Below, one piece after another: positions 54,201 through 61,492 of a stretch of DNA of 64,000 nt. Each line of letters starts with the position of its first letter. The first letter of the stretch is position 1. The notes beneath the pieces were generated by a model, which saw only the letters and a program-made list of their open reading frames with translations, was not told the DNA's origin and searched no databases. The translations under genes were made by a program, and so were the position numbers. Origin of the DNA: Halobacterium rubrum (lineage in GTDB: Archaea > Halobacteriota > Halobacteria > Halobacteriales > Halobacteriaceae); assembly GCF_021729015.1 (NCBI RefSeq), contig NZ_JAJQQZ010000005.1, positions 1-64,000 of the forward strand, read 5' to 3'.

Positions 54201-55401
54201 AACCGACGAAATCGTCGCGTGCTACTCGAAGTCCGGGTCCATCCCCGGAGATGGGGAGTTCGCCCGGTTCGAGGACGTCGACGACGTCGTCGACAACGGC
54301 CGGACGAGTGTGCCGGCGTACTACGAGTACGACCAGTCCGACGGCGAGTACGTCGTCTACACGGCTGAGGGCGACAAGAATTTCTACCCATCCGAGGAAG
54401 AACTCGAGGACGAATGGGAGCGGTTCAACAAGCCGTACATCCCGGAGGCCGACCTGCCTGAGATGCCCTCGGAGGACGACTTCCTCATCGTCATCTTCCC
54501 CGACGACGATAACCCTCAGTACGATCAACCGCAGGTCTACGAAGGCGGAGAAACCACGCCGCTGTTCGAGTACACCGATGTCAACCTGGACATGCCCGAG
54601 CTCGGCGAGACAGCCGCGCCGACAAGGGGCGACAACCAGGACGCGGAGGACCCGCCCGAGGCGGCCGAGTCCACGGAGGTCGAGGAACCCACCGACGGTC
54701 AGTCGATGGACGTCGTAGAGAATCGGCTCTCGCCGGGGGCGCTGTCCGCGAAGACGATGGTCGACGAGGACCTCTGCGCGGACATCCTCCAGGGGACGTA
54801 CAAGCCGCGGAGAGAGCACCGCGAAGGCCTCCGGAAGGCCCTCAAGGCACTCCGCCCCCAGGATGCGTCATCCGAGGACCTGCCTCCCGTGTTCAACGAG
54901 CCGTGGTTCAAGCGAGAGGAGGCAATGAACAGTCCGGCAGCCCCTTCCGCTGACGCCGCCGACACCGACGAAGTCGGTCCGGATAGCGACGAGGAAGACA
55001 CCACGAGTGCCGACCAGAGTGACAGTAGTGAGGAGCCCGCAGCGGACACGGGCAACGAAACTTCCCCGACCACGACCGAGTCGCTTGAGGATAGCGACGC
55101 AGGCCCTGGAGTGTCGCTCGCTGAAGCTCGTGCGGTCGCTGGGGAGGAAGAACACACTCCGAAGCATCGAGACTCCTTGGACGAAGTCGTCGACCCTGGG
55201 TCTACACCCCGGGAGAGACACCAGGCGGAGACAGATGCGGATACGCCTGAGGAGACAACCGGTTCCGAGGCACCGTCGCGCCCGACAGAGGAAGACACCA
55301 TCGACGAGGACCAGAAGCAGGCTGCAGGTGCAGCGACCGAGGACGAGACGGAAGAGGACCAGTCTGGCGCTGAGGACTCGTTCTTCGAACGCTACAACTA
55401 G
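51202..55401 (+). CDS. VirD4/TraG-like coupling ATPase, very long
   Basis: A 1399-residue protein. The motor domain (about 210-600) has Walker A GVFGITGHGKSTYLTNAAY, then LCFIDPKGDDSERLMEIL, Walker B QFYTFVDEFDNIAKTGEAIP and sensor MGLTFCCQYPSQLP, all typical of TraD/VirD4/HerA coupling proteins. The remaining 700 residues are unusual: a mixed domain up to about 1100 and an acidic disordered tail. No N-terminal membrane helix is visible, unlike classic VirD4. It should deliver the DNA-protein substrate to the T4SS. Confidence 0.8.
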   Translation: MRLRDKLGFGGGSEDELAMVSLTEDELADLRGRVNELSLEIKGKRFPAEVNRTASQKVEQIAHSAAEVTSAELPYPDPAQNPRTEDLAAALNNLAGSLVPEVVRDSVSEREVEQFQHHVDDTLALVRDAEELDHVIHEFDVITKYQKDLQADAERTDLDRDEVPPGDREDIYAGPRVREKFDKAAENPDCPLWVGTGTRTGRDASIEKHHLRRHQGVFGITGHGKSTYLTNAAYQLARAGSGLCFIDPKGDDSERLMEILPEDRIDDVVWLEPGGSHEYISGFNFINVGLDPDDPNFDTALSALIEDLVALLGAGDYWGPRMDRVFRTLVRAMNEYNRRFPEKRDLNLVDLYYVLKSPESRHEFHYRIKSAGIHFVEDYLEDIAEFDDGDLEPLLGRFQQWVQDRMARRMIGFRDSDVNIQKVVEEGKILIVRMGGQPKELKRMLGMAVLRRIWSTIRSRAEMDEWERDQFYTFVDEFDNIAKTGEAIPTMLSESRSLGMGLTFCCQYPSQLPEDIVDAMMVNCDTMLSFNPGSKKQARIIGPKIGKDSQPLLDESPFHLWMRITIDETNERSDPFRVYTHPPYPPRRGREERDAEIMRSLEKYGKPEPTDSEEKRALLYNRGNGPWESGLGRDLVQAISEGEDPLIEIAKQELRQAYQDGELVTGEPNLSTSKGDEASPSQSQSLSATGAGGEDEPTDAERLAEDYQTDIFESIWAARLQAGLEPGETVPYEAAEQEIERRLGDTGYLSQLSNAIEKLPGDHVIRERNDGELHLGLTARGRGEVTHQDTGSSGSGGGEDHRWVLSQVFVAFTRLGYLTTLPEQEGEEQPDGLSKAPIDVTDVDDDLSPNEMMAAMEDRREELREEYPGVWNLAGADNVSIEAETSTFTYPFQTFRNLGKAMESGDLCVFATKDGRADHGDFGHYGRRLEQVLYDTTGPLRGGNKTIHHDRLTLMKHRDDQDRERFYTQGSHYKVDDGSKALRPRRDDQYDSTAWYRDPGTDEIVACYSKSGSIPGDGEFARFEDVDDVVDNGRTSVPAYYEYDQSDGEYVVYTAEGDKNFYPSEEELEDEWERFNKPYIPEADLPEMPSEDDFLIVIFPDDDNPQYDQPQVYEGGETTPLFEYTDVNLDMPELGETAAPTRGDNQDAEDPPEAAESTEVEEPTDGQSMDVVENRLSPGALSAKTMVDEDLCADILQGTYKPRREHREGLRKALKALRPQDASSEDLPPVFNEPWFKREEAMNSPAAPSADAADTDEVGPDSDEEDTTSADQSDSSEEPAADTGNETSPTTTESLEDSDAGPGVSLAEARAVAGEEEHTPKHRDSLDEVVDPGSTPRERHQAETDADTPEETTGSEAPSRPTEEDTIDEDQKQAAGAATEDETEEDQSGAEDSFFERYN

Positions 55402-55425
55402 GGGACGACCCGGGGTGGCGTGACC

Positions 55426-56175
55426 CTACTCTCCAGTTGCTCCAGACGGCCCCGAAGTCGAGCGGTCTGCTTGTGTCCCGGATGCTCCCTCTGCAGTCTG
55501 AAGAGTGTCAAGGACCCCTGCTCGGAGTGCCTGCTTCTGGTCGTCGTCGAGGTCGCTGCCGAGTTGGTCCAGGTCTACACCCAGGACTTCGGAGAGTGCC
55601 TGGTCGTGGCGTGGAAGTGCCTTCAGGACAGCATTGAGCTTGTCCGCGAACTCGGAGTCGAGTGCGCCGCGGTCGCGATCTTCGAAGCGCGACAGGGTCT
55701 CGTTGACCGACTGGACGGACTCCGCGACGTCCGCGATGTTTTGCTGAAGGGCCTCCACTTCGGCCTCAAGTTCGGCCATCTGGTCTGCGGTTTCCGCGGT
55801 TCCTTCCTCCGTCGCCTGTCCGGGCGCACCCCCGAACCTGACTCGGCTTTTCGCTTCGTCCAGCACCTCGACTCCACGCTCTGTGAGCTCGGCTGACTTG
55901 GGTCCAAATCGTCCGTTCTCAAGAGACGCACTGTGGATGCGAAGTAGCCCGAGGCCTTCCTCGCCGAACCCCCGATAGTCGTCTGGGTCGGCACCCATTC
56001 GGTACTTGATTTCGGACCGAGATAGGTTGGTCGCGCTCCGGATGGAAGTGCTGTTCGCAGCGACTTCTCCCGGGTCGGTTTCCTCGTAGGCGTCCGGGTC
56101 CGCATTGATCGCTCGGACGGCTTCGAGGAACTCTATGTCTTTGTGTTCTAAATCTGGTAGTTCGGCGTCGGTCAT
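55426..56175 (-). CDS. Coiled-coil protein with an N-terminal winged helix
   Basis: A 249-residue protein. The N-terminal part (DIEFLEAVRAINADPDAYEE ... NLSRSEIKYRMGADPDDY) resembles a winged helix. A heptad region follows (MAELEAEVEALQQNIADVAE..., about 145-195). It could be a DNA-binding dimer. It is convergent with the coupling ATPase, and its promoter lies in the palindrome cluster at 56187-56268, so it may bind there. ATG 56175 is chosen over a start at 56229. Confidence 0.55.
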   Translation of the reverse strand: MTDAELPDLEHKDIEFLEAVRAINADPDAYEETDPGEVAANSTSIRSATNLSRSEIKYRMGADPDDYRGFGEEGLGLLRIHSASLENGRFGPKSAELTERGVEVLDEAKSRVRFGGAPGQATEEGTAETADQMAELEAEVEALQQNIADVAESVQSVNETLSRFEDRDRGALDSEFADKLNAVLKALPRHDQALSEVLGVDLDQLGSDLDDDQKQALRAGVLDTLQTAEGASGTQADRSTSGPSGATGE

Positions 56176-56186
56176 GTACTCACTCC

Positions 56187-56268
56187 GGGTATCTCCCAAC
56201 AGATACCCCGTTAACGGATACGGTGACACCGAAGTGCAAAAAAGATACCGCCTAAGCAGCTATTAGGC
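56187..56268. repeat. Cluster of four palindromes
   Basis: GGGTATCT-CCCAAC-AGATACCC (56187-56208), CCGTTAACGG (56208-56217), CGGTG-A-CACCG (56221-56231) and GCCTAA-GCAGCTA-TTAGGC (56250-56268) follow each other within 82 bp. They cover the promoter of the minus-strand gene at 56175. They suggest operator sites, a partition site or an oriT/origin. Confidence 0.6.
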
Positions 56269-56306
56269 AGAGAAGCTAACTCTATATACAGCGAAGACAC
56301 CTACAG

Positions 56307-56456
56307 TTCACCCCGTCTGTTAACAGCTACCCTATCAGTTCTCTACCGAGCCCCCATAGCTTCCAGCAGCTATCAGTTTGACACCCTACGTTCACCCCAT
56401 CTGTTTACAGCTACCTCATCCAGAAGCTATGCTTCACCCCGTCTGTTCGCAGATAC
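56307..56456. repeat. Three 24-bp iteron-like direct repeats
   Basis: Copies at 56307-56330, 56391-56414 and 56433-56456 fit TTCACCCC(G/A)TCTGTTnnCAG(C/A)TAC. Starts are 84 and 42 bp apart, whole multiples of about four helical turns, so proteins bound to them would face the same side. A degenerate copy with CCCCAT...CAGCTA lies near 56352-56372, in the gap where a 42-bp register would place one. The region is AT-richer than its surroundings. Confidence 0.6.
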
Positions 56457-56519
56457 GTCGACACCTGCCACAATAATAGCTCGTAACCCCCCCGCTAACA
56501 ACTTGGATACGCTCATCTG

Positions 56520-56749
56520 GGGGTCGGGTGTGCTATAGCTGAGTGTCGGATATGGTGTGCGCTCTGTCTGGGGTCGAGGTGTCGTGATACTGGGTTGAAC
56601 TATCACTATGTATCGAGATTGTGAGGGGTCGAGTGTGCTGAAGCCCCCCGGACAGTACTGACGACGTCGACGACCGCTCGAGGATTCGACGTCGAACCCA
56701 GCTTGACGAACACTGACTGTCCAACTCGAAACGCTCGAACACGGGGTCG
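56520..56749. repeat. GGGGTCG direct repeats
   Basis: GGGGTCG occurs at 56520-56526, 56570-56576, 56625-56631 and 56743-56749, three of them followed by a GTGT-type stretch (GGTGTGCT, AGGTGTCG, AGTGTGCT). With the iterons this makes 56176-56941 a 766-bp noncoding region full of short repeats, origin- or transfer-like. Confidence 0.45.
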
Positions 56750-56941
56750 AATATAGCTACGACAACTCGGGGTTCAGATAGTGTAGAGAGGAGGGCCCAG
56801 TGTGTGTCGCGTCGACGACGCTATCACTACCGAGCGAAGGAGGACCCTCGAGCTCGAATCGGGGCGGTGTGGCAGGTCGGGGAGGAGGCTTTTTGCGTTA
56901 GTTTTAGGGTGCAGCAAAGCCGTAGTGGGGGATAGATACTG

Positions 56942-57757
56942 ATGACGCGGTCTGCCGAGACCTCACTAACAGGATTCATTCCTCGCGTTGAGGCCCAAAC
57001 CGCCCACGAACGCTTTGTTGAAGCCGTCAGTCCCGAGTCAGTGATGCTCCCCATCACCCACGCTCGTCGACTCGCGAACCAGGGGGAGACAGCGTCGACG
57101 TGGGCCGGCCAAGGAGTCGCGGTTATCACGACCACGACGATAGCGGACGATAAGCTGGCGCGGCTGGGCCACGAGTCCGAGTTAGAGATTGTCGAGAGGT
57201 TCCGCCCGGACTACCACGTTCCAACGGACTACGCGGTCTATGGAGACGACCCACTGTCGAAGCAGCGCGAGCAGGCGACAGCGTGCGCTCAAGGGACACG
57301 GTGGATGGCGGACCGTGTGCCCGACGAGACAACGGTCGTGCCGCTCATCAAGGGGAGTACGCCCAACATCCGGGCCATCACCGAGCGAGCAGCCGCAGAC
57401 CTCGGGGTGGACATCGTCGCGTTCTACGGCGGCCAGTATGAGACGACACCGTGGACGCGTCGGAAGGCGACACTGAATCAGGACCTCCGTGGAATCCAGC
57501 GGGAGACCGCAGGGCTGCCCGTGGTCGTCATCGGCGCCACCGGGCCGTGGACGCTCTTGGATATGCCCGGGAACGTCCAGGGGGTTGCTGGCCTGCGACG
57601 ATGGCGGGAGGCAGTGACGCCACGGTCGACGTCGGCCAGCGAGATGCAGACTACCTATCGTTCGGTAGTTGAGGGCGTGAAGAGTTATCTTGGTGCGTCG
57701 AGCGACGGCGGCGGAATATCGAGGGGCGGCGGCGTATCAGCGAACGGGGGTCCGTAA
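56942..57757 (+). CDS. Possible TGT/DpdA-like protein
   Basis: A 271-residue protein. Segments such as RFRPDYHVPTDYAVYGDDP, TVVPLIKGSTPNIRAITERA and GVDIVAFYGGQYET recall the beta strands of the TIM-barrel of tRNA-guanine transglycosylases and their DNA-modifying DpdA relatives. No zinc site is seen. If true, it could modify element DNA with deazaguanine. The C-terminal 35 residues are Gly/Ser-rich. The next gene overlaps closely (2-base gap). The call is tentative. Confidence 0.35.
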   Translation: MTRSAETSLTGFIPRVEAQTAHERFVEAVSPESVMLPITHARRLANQGETASTWAGQGVAVITTTTIADDKLARLGHESELEIVERFRPDYHVPTDYAVYGDDPLSKQREQATACAQGTRWMADRVPDETTVVPLIKGSTPNIRAITERAAADLGVDIVAFYGGQYETTPWTRRKATLNQDLRGIQRETAGLPVVVIGATGPWTLLDMPGNVQGVAGLRRWREAVTPRSTSASEMQTTYRSVVEGVKSYLGASSDGGGISRGGGVSANGGP

Positions 57758-57758
57758 G

Positions 57759-58256
57759 ATGGGGGGTGGTGACTCCCGGCCGCACCCCGACCCCAGTCCG
57801 CAGTACGAGTCGCGGGATGCGGACGACCAGGAGGGAGGAGGGACGGCAGGCGAGCACGGCGACGCAGGGAATCCTGACGGGACGACGCTGCCCGAGTTCG
57901 AGAGGGCGAGCGAGGCGGGGGCAGGGTCTGGGTACGGCGGGAGTGACTCGGACGGTCGAGATGGCGCGAGCTCGGCGCGTGAGGAGCGCGAGGGTCGCGA
58001 GGGTGCAGACCCTTCGGCGGGTCGCGGGAGCGGCCAGGGGTTCTCGCTGGGGCTGTCTCGTGACGACGGGCCGGAAGACGCCGCAAGGGTGTTCGCGGCA
58101 CGTTCGACGGCACGCGTTGGCCGAGACGCAATCAGGCAGGCAGAGGAGGCGGAGGAGGACGTCGAGGAAGACATCCGAGAGGTGAGCGAGGAGATCGCGC
58201 GAGCCACCTTGCAGTACGTCGCTGGAGAAGACGAGGAGGAGGACGGCCAGCGGTAG
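57759..58256 (+). CDS. Disordered acidic Gly-rich protein
   Basis: A 165-residue protein. The first 100 residues are Gly/Asp/Glu/Ser-rich and probably disordered. The last 60 (RVFAARSTARVGRDAIRQAE, then VEEDIREVSEEIARATLQYV) form a helix. It directly follows the 56942 gene and probably acts with it. No family was recognised. Confidence 0.45.
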   Translation: MGGGDSRPHPDPSPQYESRDADDQEGGGTAGEHGDAGNPDGTTLPEFERASEAGAGSGYGGSDSDGRDGASSAREEREGREGADPSAGRGSGQGFSLGLSRDDGPEDAARVFAARSTARVGRDAIRQAEEAEEDVEEDIREVSEEIARATLQYVAGEDEEEDGQR

Positions 58257-58330
58257 GCCACGCGGTTCCGGCGGCGGGGCGGTTTCTCGGGAGTGTGGTG
58301 AGCAGAGGTAGGTGTCCGCCGGTTCAAATA

Positions 58331-58374
58331 CCCGGCGATTTAGTATGCAAAAGCTTAATACAGTCTGGTCCCTT
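58331..58374 (+). promoter_or_regulatory. GTATGCAAAA-type promoter, copy B
   Basis: CCCGGCG, GTATGCAAAA (58343-58352), a GCTTAATA box and CTGGTCCCTT, before ATG 58389. See the shared promoter finding. Confidence 0.6.
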
Positions 58375-58388
58375 CTACCGAGTGTACG

Positions 58389-59075
58389 ATGGCACTACTC
58401 CAGACCGCGCTCACTGACGGCGGAGTCGTGACGAAGACCGACGCAGACGACGACCTCCCGCCAGCCCCGGCGACGGTCGAGGACCCGACCGACGACCAGC
58501 AGCGGATGCTCGCGGACCGTGCCCGGGAGTACGCCCGCCAGGAACTCGCGGACTCTCGATTCTTCGACGCCTTCGACGTCGACGACATCCGGTGGACGGT
58601 GTCGACGAACAGCCAGCGGACGCGGACGGCTGCGACTGCAGAGGTCGAGTTTGAGGATGGCGAGGTGACAGACCGCGCGGTGTCGCTGACGTGGCGGGCA
58701 TACGCAGCATGGGGGTGGGGCGAGAAGTTCGAGGGCGCGGTCCTCCACGAGCTCGCGCATCATGTGGACTACACCCGGCGCGGCATCAGCAAGCACGATG
58801 TGCGTTTTGAGTTGTACGCTGACGCACTGGGAGCGGACATCCGCGCGCCGGAGTTCTACGACGACCACCGGCTTCGGGTGTTCTGTGGCAAGGGCTGTGA
58901 GGACGGCCGCGAGAAGGCAAGCGCACTGGTGAAGGGGCCCGGCGACCGGAAGTGTCGGAAACACGGCGCGACGTTCACGGTCGAGCACGTCGAGAGCGGG
59001 CGGACGTGGGAGGCGAACGGCGGGTACGAGGAGGCGCGTGCGGCCATCGAGGCGGCGGCAGACGTGGAGTGGTAG
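58389..59075 (+). CDS. SprT-like zinc metallopeptidase
   Basis: A 228-residue protein with the zinc motif VLHELAHHVDYTRRGISKHD (HExxH, about residue 121, with a distal His) and a C-terminal Cys cluster (CGKGCEDG...KCRKHG). The layout matches SprT/Spartan-type peptidases, which cut DNA-bound proteins. In an element it may remove protein crosslinks or host factors from DNA. It is expressed from the GTATGCAAAA promoter. Confidence 0.7.
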   Translation: MALLQTALTDGGVVTKTDADDDLPPAPATVEDPTDDQQRMLADRAREYARQELADSRFFDAFDVDDIRWTVSTNSQRTRTAATAEVEFEDGEVTDRAVSLTWRAYAAWGWGEKFEGAVLHELAHHVDYTRRGISKHDVRFELYADALGADIRAPEFYDDHRLRVFCGKGCEDGREKASALVKGPGDRKCRKHGATFTVEHVESGRTWEANGGYEEARAAIEAAADVEW

Positions 59076-59087
59076 GTTTACAATACA

Positions 59088-59133
59088 CCCGGCGCTATCG
59101 TATGCAAAAAGCTTAAGTCAATCCGGTTACTTG
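59088..59133 (+). promoter_or_regulatory. GTATGCAAAA-type promoter, copy C
   Basis: ACCCGGCG, GTATGCAAAA (59100-59109), GCTTAAGTCAATCCGGTTACTTG, before ATG 59147. The CTTAAG box is the likely TATA element. Confidence 0.6.
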
Positions 59134-59146
59134 GGTTAATCGTACG

Positions 59147-59521
59147 ATGGCCCAAGCCGAGACCACCACCCCGAAAACGTACAGCGCGATGGACCCCCGC
59201 GACTTCAGCGACCACGATAATGAGGAGGTCCGCCGCGGCACCGTTCGCAAGGACACCGCGAAGAAGATTCTCCGCAACGGCTGGATAGAGTCCGCCGAGT
59301 GCGACGGCCAGTACACGGACGATTACAAGCGCGACGCCGCCCGCAACTTCGGCAAAGGCCCGCGGACGGCCGAGGCGGTCCTCGATGCCTGCGACCCGGT
59401 CGACCCCCGGAACTGCTGGGTGACCGAGTACGAGGACGGCAGCCTGGAGCTCGAACTGCACTGGAGCTTCCAAGACTACACCGTCGAACTGGACACGGAC
59501 GCCGTCACCTTCGAGTTCTAG
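59147..59521 (+). CDS. Protein of unknown function
   Basis: A 124-residue soluble protein with an alpha/beta pattern (KDTAKKILRNGWIESAECDG, LDACDPVDPRNCWVTEYEDG). No family was recognised. It starts from promoter copy C, and the next gene begins 2 bases after its stop, so they are co-transcribed. Confidence 0.5.
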   Translation: MAQAETTTPKTYSAMDPRDFSDHDNEEVRRGTVRKDTAKKILRNGWIESAECDGQYTDDYKRDAARNFGKGPRTAEAVLDACDPVDPRNCWVTEYEDGSLELELHWSFQDYTVELDTDAVTFEF

Positions 59522-59523
59522 CG

Positions 59524-60387
59524 ATGCCGCCACAGACCAGTCTCACCGCATACGAGGACGGCGAGCAGCCAGCACCGGCGGCCGACCAGGCCGTCGACGT
59601 CGAGCCGCCGACCGCGGAGGCTGACCCCGAATCGGTCCGGGATGCGCTGCTGGACGTCGACCCGGGCCAGCCGGTCACTATCGCCGGCGACACCTACCAC
59701 GTCGCCCGGCCGAAGACCGGCGCGATGCGCGTTATGGCTGGCAACCCGGCCATCACGTTCGAGGACGGCGGGACGCTCGCGGTCGGTCCGGCCAGCCAGG
59801 GCGTCGCGTGGGAGCAGGACATTCCCGAGACGGGCGAGGTCGCGGCGGCCGACATCACCGAGTACCGGCAGGTGATCGTCCGCGAGCGGCCGGCCCTTCC
59901 GGACCTCGGGGACGGGGTCGTCGCGATGACGAACGAGCGGGCGTGTCCTGACTGTGGCGAGCGCGGACTCGTCTTCGAGGATGACAACGTCCAGGAAGCG
60001 CGAGGGCGGGCGGAGACCGTCCCCGAGGACGTAGTGGAACTCCGTATCTGCAGCGCGTGTGACCAGCCGGTCGCGGTGCATCGGACACCGTCGCGAGCGT
60101 CGACGGCGACCGTACAGACGCGGTCTGTCTCGGGGTCCGTGGACGAGGTGGAGCTTTCAGGGCTGTATCTGCGGTACGATACGGACATCGGCCCCGTGCG
60201 GCGGGAGTCGTGGGCGTATCGTGGCCTCTGGACGGCCGAGGAGGTGGCGGCGCTCGTGAACGCGCGACTCTCGGGGGAGGAAGTGTGGGGGTTCGCGTCG
60301 GTGGAGGGCGCTGGGGAGCGCGTCGTGTGGAACGACGACCAGCCGTTTTCAGTGGAGGTGAGTTTCTCCCGGGTCGACGGCGCGTAG
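59524..60387 (+). CDS. Zinc-ribbon protein of unknown function
   Basis: A 287-residue protein. A disordered N-terminus is followed by a beta-rich segment (GQPVTIAGDTYHVARPKTGA), a zinc ribbon CPDCGERGLVF ... CSACDQP (about 140-185) and an alpha/beta C-terminal part. It is coupled to the preceding gene. No function can be assigned. Confidence 0.5.
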   Translation: MPPQTSLTAYEDGEQPAPAADQAVDVEPPTAEADPESVRDALLDVDPGQPVTIAGDTYHVARPKTGAMRVMAGNPAITFEDGGTLAVGPASQGVAWEQDIPETGEVAAADITEYRQVIVRERPALPDLGDGVVAMTNERACPDCGERGLVFEDDNVQEARGRAETVPEDVVELRICSACDQPVAVHRTPSRASTATVQTRSVSGSVDEVELSGLYLRYDTDIGPVRRESWAYRGLWTAEEVAALVNARLSGEEVWGFASVEGAGERVVWNDDQPFSVEVSFSRVDGA

Positions 60388-60565
60388 GCGGAGAGAGCCG
60401 CGGCTAGGGAGCGTGAGAGGCTTGGACCGGCCGGGTATCCCCGACCGGCGACCCAACCCAAAAGTCCAGTTGATAATATCGGGGTCGAGGGCTTATGTGT
60501 TGTGTCGGGTAGGTTGACGTGACAGCTTTCCGATAGGTTTAAGGCCCCCTGGCACATACGAATAG

Positions 60566-60685
60566 ATGGGTCGAATGACCCAACCCGAAAGTCCACCGTC
60601 GTGGCTGAAGGAGTGGGCCACCGTCCTCGCGAAGCTGGGGACGTTCGGCCTCTTCGTCCTTCAGGCCGCCAAACTGGCGGCATAG
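60566..60685 (+). CDS. 39-residue amphipathic peptide
   Basis: ATG 60566 (MGRMTQPESPPSWLKEWATV, then LAKLGTFGLFVLQAAKLAA) follows a TATA-like GGTTTAAGG by about 30 bases, so a leaderless message is expected; a second ATG is at 60575. One amphipathic or membrane helix forms most of it. Two hairpins directly follow (60689-60720). Toxin-like or membrane-signal peptides have such features, but this is only a possibility. Confidence 0.4.
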   Translation: MGRMTQPESPPSWLKEWATVLAKLGTFGLFVLQAAKLAA

Positions 60686-60688
60686 GCT

Positions 60689-60720
60689 GGGGTGATAACC
60701 CCGAGCCGCCCCGAGAGGGG
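60689..60720 (+). terminator. Two tandem GC hairpins
   Basis: GGGGT-GATA-ACCCC (60689-60702) and CCCC-GAGA-GGGG (60709-60720) follow the 39-residue ORF within 4 bases. They may terminate it or control the next ORF. Confidence 0.4.
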
Positions 60721-60757
60721 TCTTTCCAAGGTGGGCAAATCCATCAAACAGGCCAGA

Positions 60758-60958
60758 ATGAACGCACACACCACGAACACAGAGCGCGTCCGGCGAGCAG
60801 GTGACATCCTCTGGCTACCGACGGCGCTCAGTCTCTGGTTTGTCCAGCCGAAGCTCGCGAGCGCCGGCGTCGAGGCGGTCGGCCTCGCGATCCACGCAAT
60901 CGCGGCCTGTTTCATCGTAGTGTCCGCGGTGATGGACCTGCGGGACCTCCTGGAGTAG
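60758..60958 (+). CDS. Small two-helix membrane protein
   Basis: A 66-residue protein with hydrophobic stretches at about residues 17-33 and 35-58 (GLAIHAIAACFIVVSAVMDL). ATG 60758 is chosen; in-frame GTG starts at 60692 and 60731 would add a basic N-terminus, the first inside a hairpin. No family was recognised. The following 200 bases hold only promoter copy D. Confidence 0.45.
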   Translation: MNAHTTNTERVRRAGDILWLPTALSLWFVQPKLASAGVEAVGLAIHAIAACFIVVSAVMDLRDLLE

Positions 60959-61097
60959 CCACGGAACCCACCCCGCAGGACGGGTTTTCCTTCGCTGTAG
61001 CGCCAGCTCGTAGCGACAGCATCAACGCCACTCCACCGCGCCCGTAGTGGGACCCCTCCGAGTCGGTCGTCCGGCTCCGCGCCCTTCTCCAATATAC

Positions 61098-61142
61098 CCG
61101 GCCCTATTGTATGCAAAAACCTTAAGTCAACCCGGTCCCTTG
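61098..61142 (+). promoter_or_regulatory. GTATGCAAAA-type promoter, copy D
   Basis: CCGGCC, GTATGCAAAA (61109-61118), CCTTAAGTCAACCCGGTCCC and TTGTATCGAGTAGACGCA, before ATG 61160. From GTATGCAAAA on it is nearly identical to copy E. Confidence 0.65.
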
Positions 61143-61159
61143 TATCGAGTAGACGCAAG

Positions 61160-61492
61160 ATGGCACGTTCAAACACCGCCGACGCCCCAAGCACTGCCGA
61201 CGAACTAGAAGCCGAAATCCCCGGGTTCGACGTCGCCTCCTTCGCGACCATCCGCGACGGAGCCATTATGGCCGACCTATACGCGACCCCCGACGACGTC
61301 GACGGCCAGCTCATCGTCGCCTACGAGGGCGTGTTCACGCCCGGCGAGGTCGAGGCCCACACGGTGAAAGCCCAAGTCGAGGGTACGTACACGGAGGTCG
61401 CCGGTCGAGGGGAGGACCTGGACGCCAGCGAAGTCGTCGACGTGGCCGCCAACTATGCCGCGGACCTCCCGTGGGTGAACGGCAATGAGTAA
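61160..61492 (+). CDS. Protein of unknown function
   Basis: A 110-residue soluble protein (LEAEIPGFDVASFATIRDGA ..., GVFTPGEVEAHTVKAQVEGT). It is the first gene of a three-gene operon (61160-62247) with overlapping starts (8 bases to the next). No family was recognised. Confidence 0.5.
   Translation: MARSNTADAPSTADELEAEIPGFDVASFATIRDGAIMADLYATPDDVDGQLIVAYEGVFTPGEVEAHTVKAQVEGTYTEVAGRGEDLDASEVVDVAANYAADLPWVNGNE

Noticed and set aside
55420-55896. Plus-strand ORF opposite the coiled-coil gene
   Set aside because: Cys/Arg-rich shadow; the minus-strand frame has acidic composition and heptads typical of real haloarchaeal proteins.
58317-58337. GCCGGTTCAAATACCCGGC looked like a tRNA T-arm, possibly an attachment site
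   Set aside because: No acceptor, D-arm or anticodon arm can be built upstream. The CCCGGC is part of promoter copy B, which recurs five more times.
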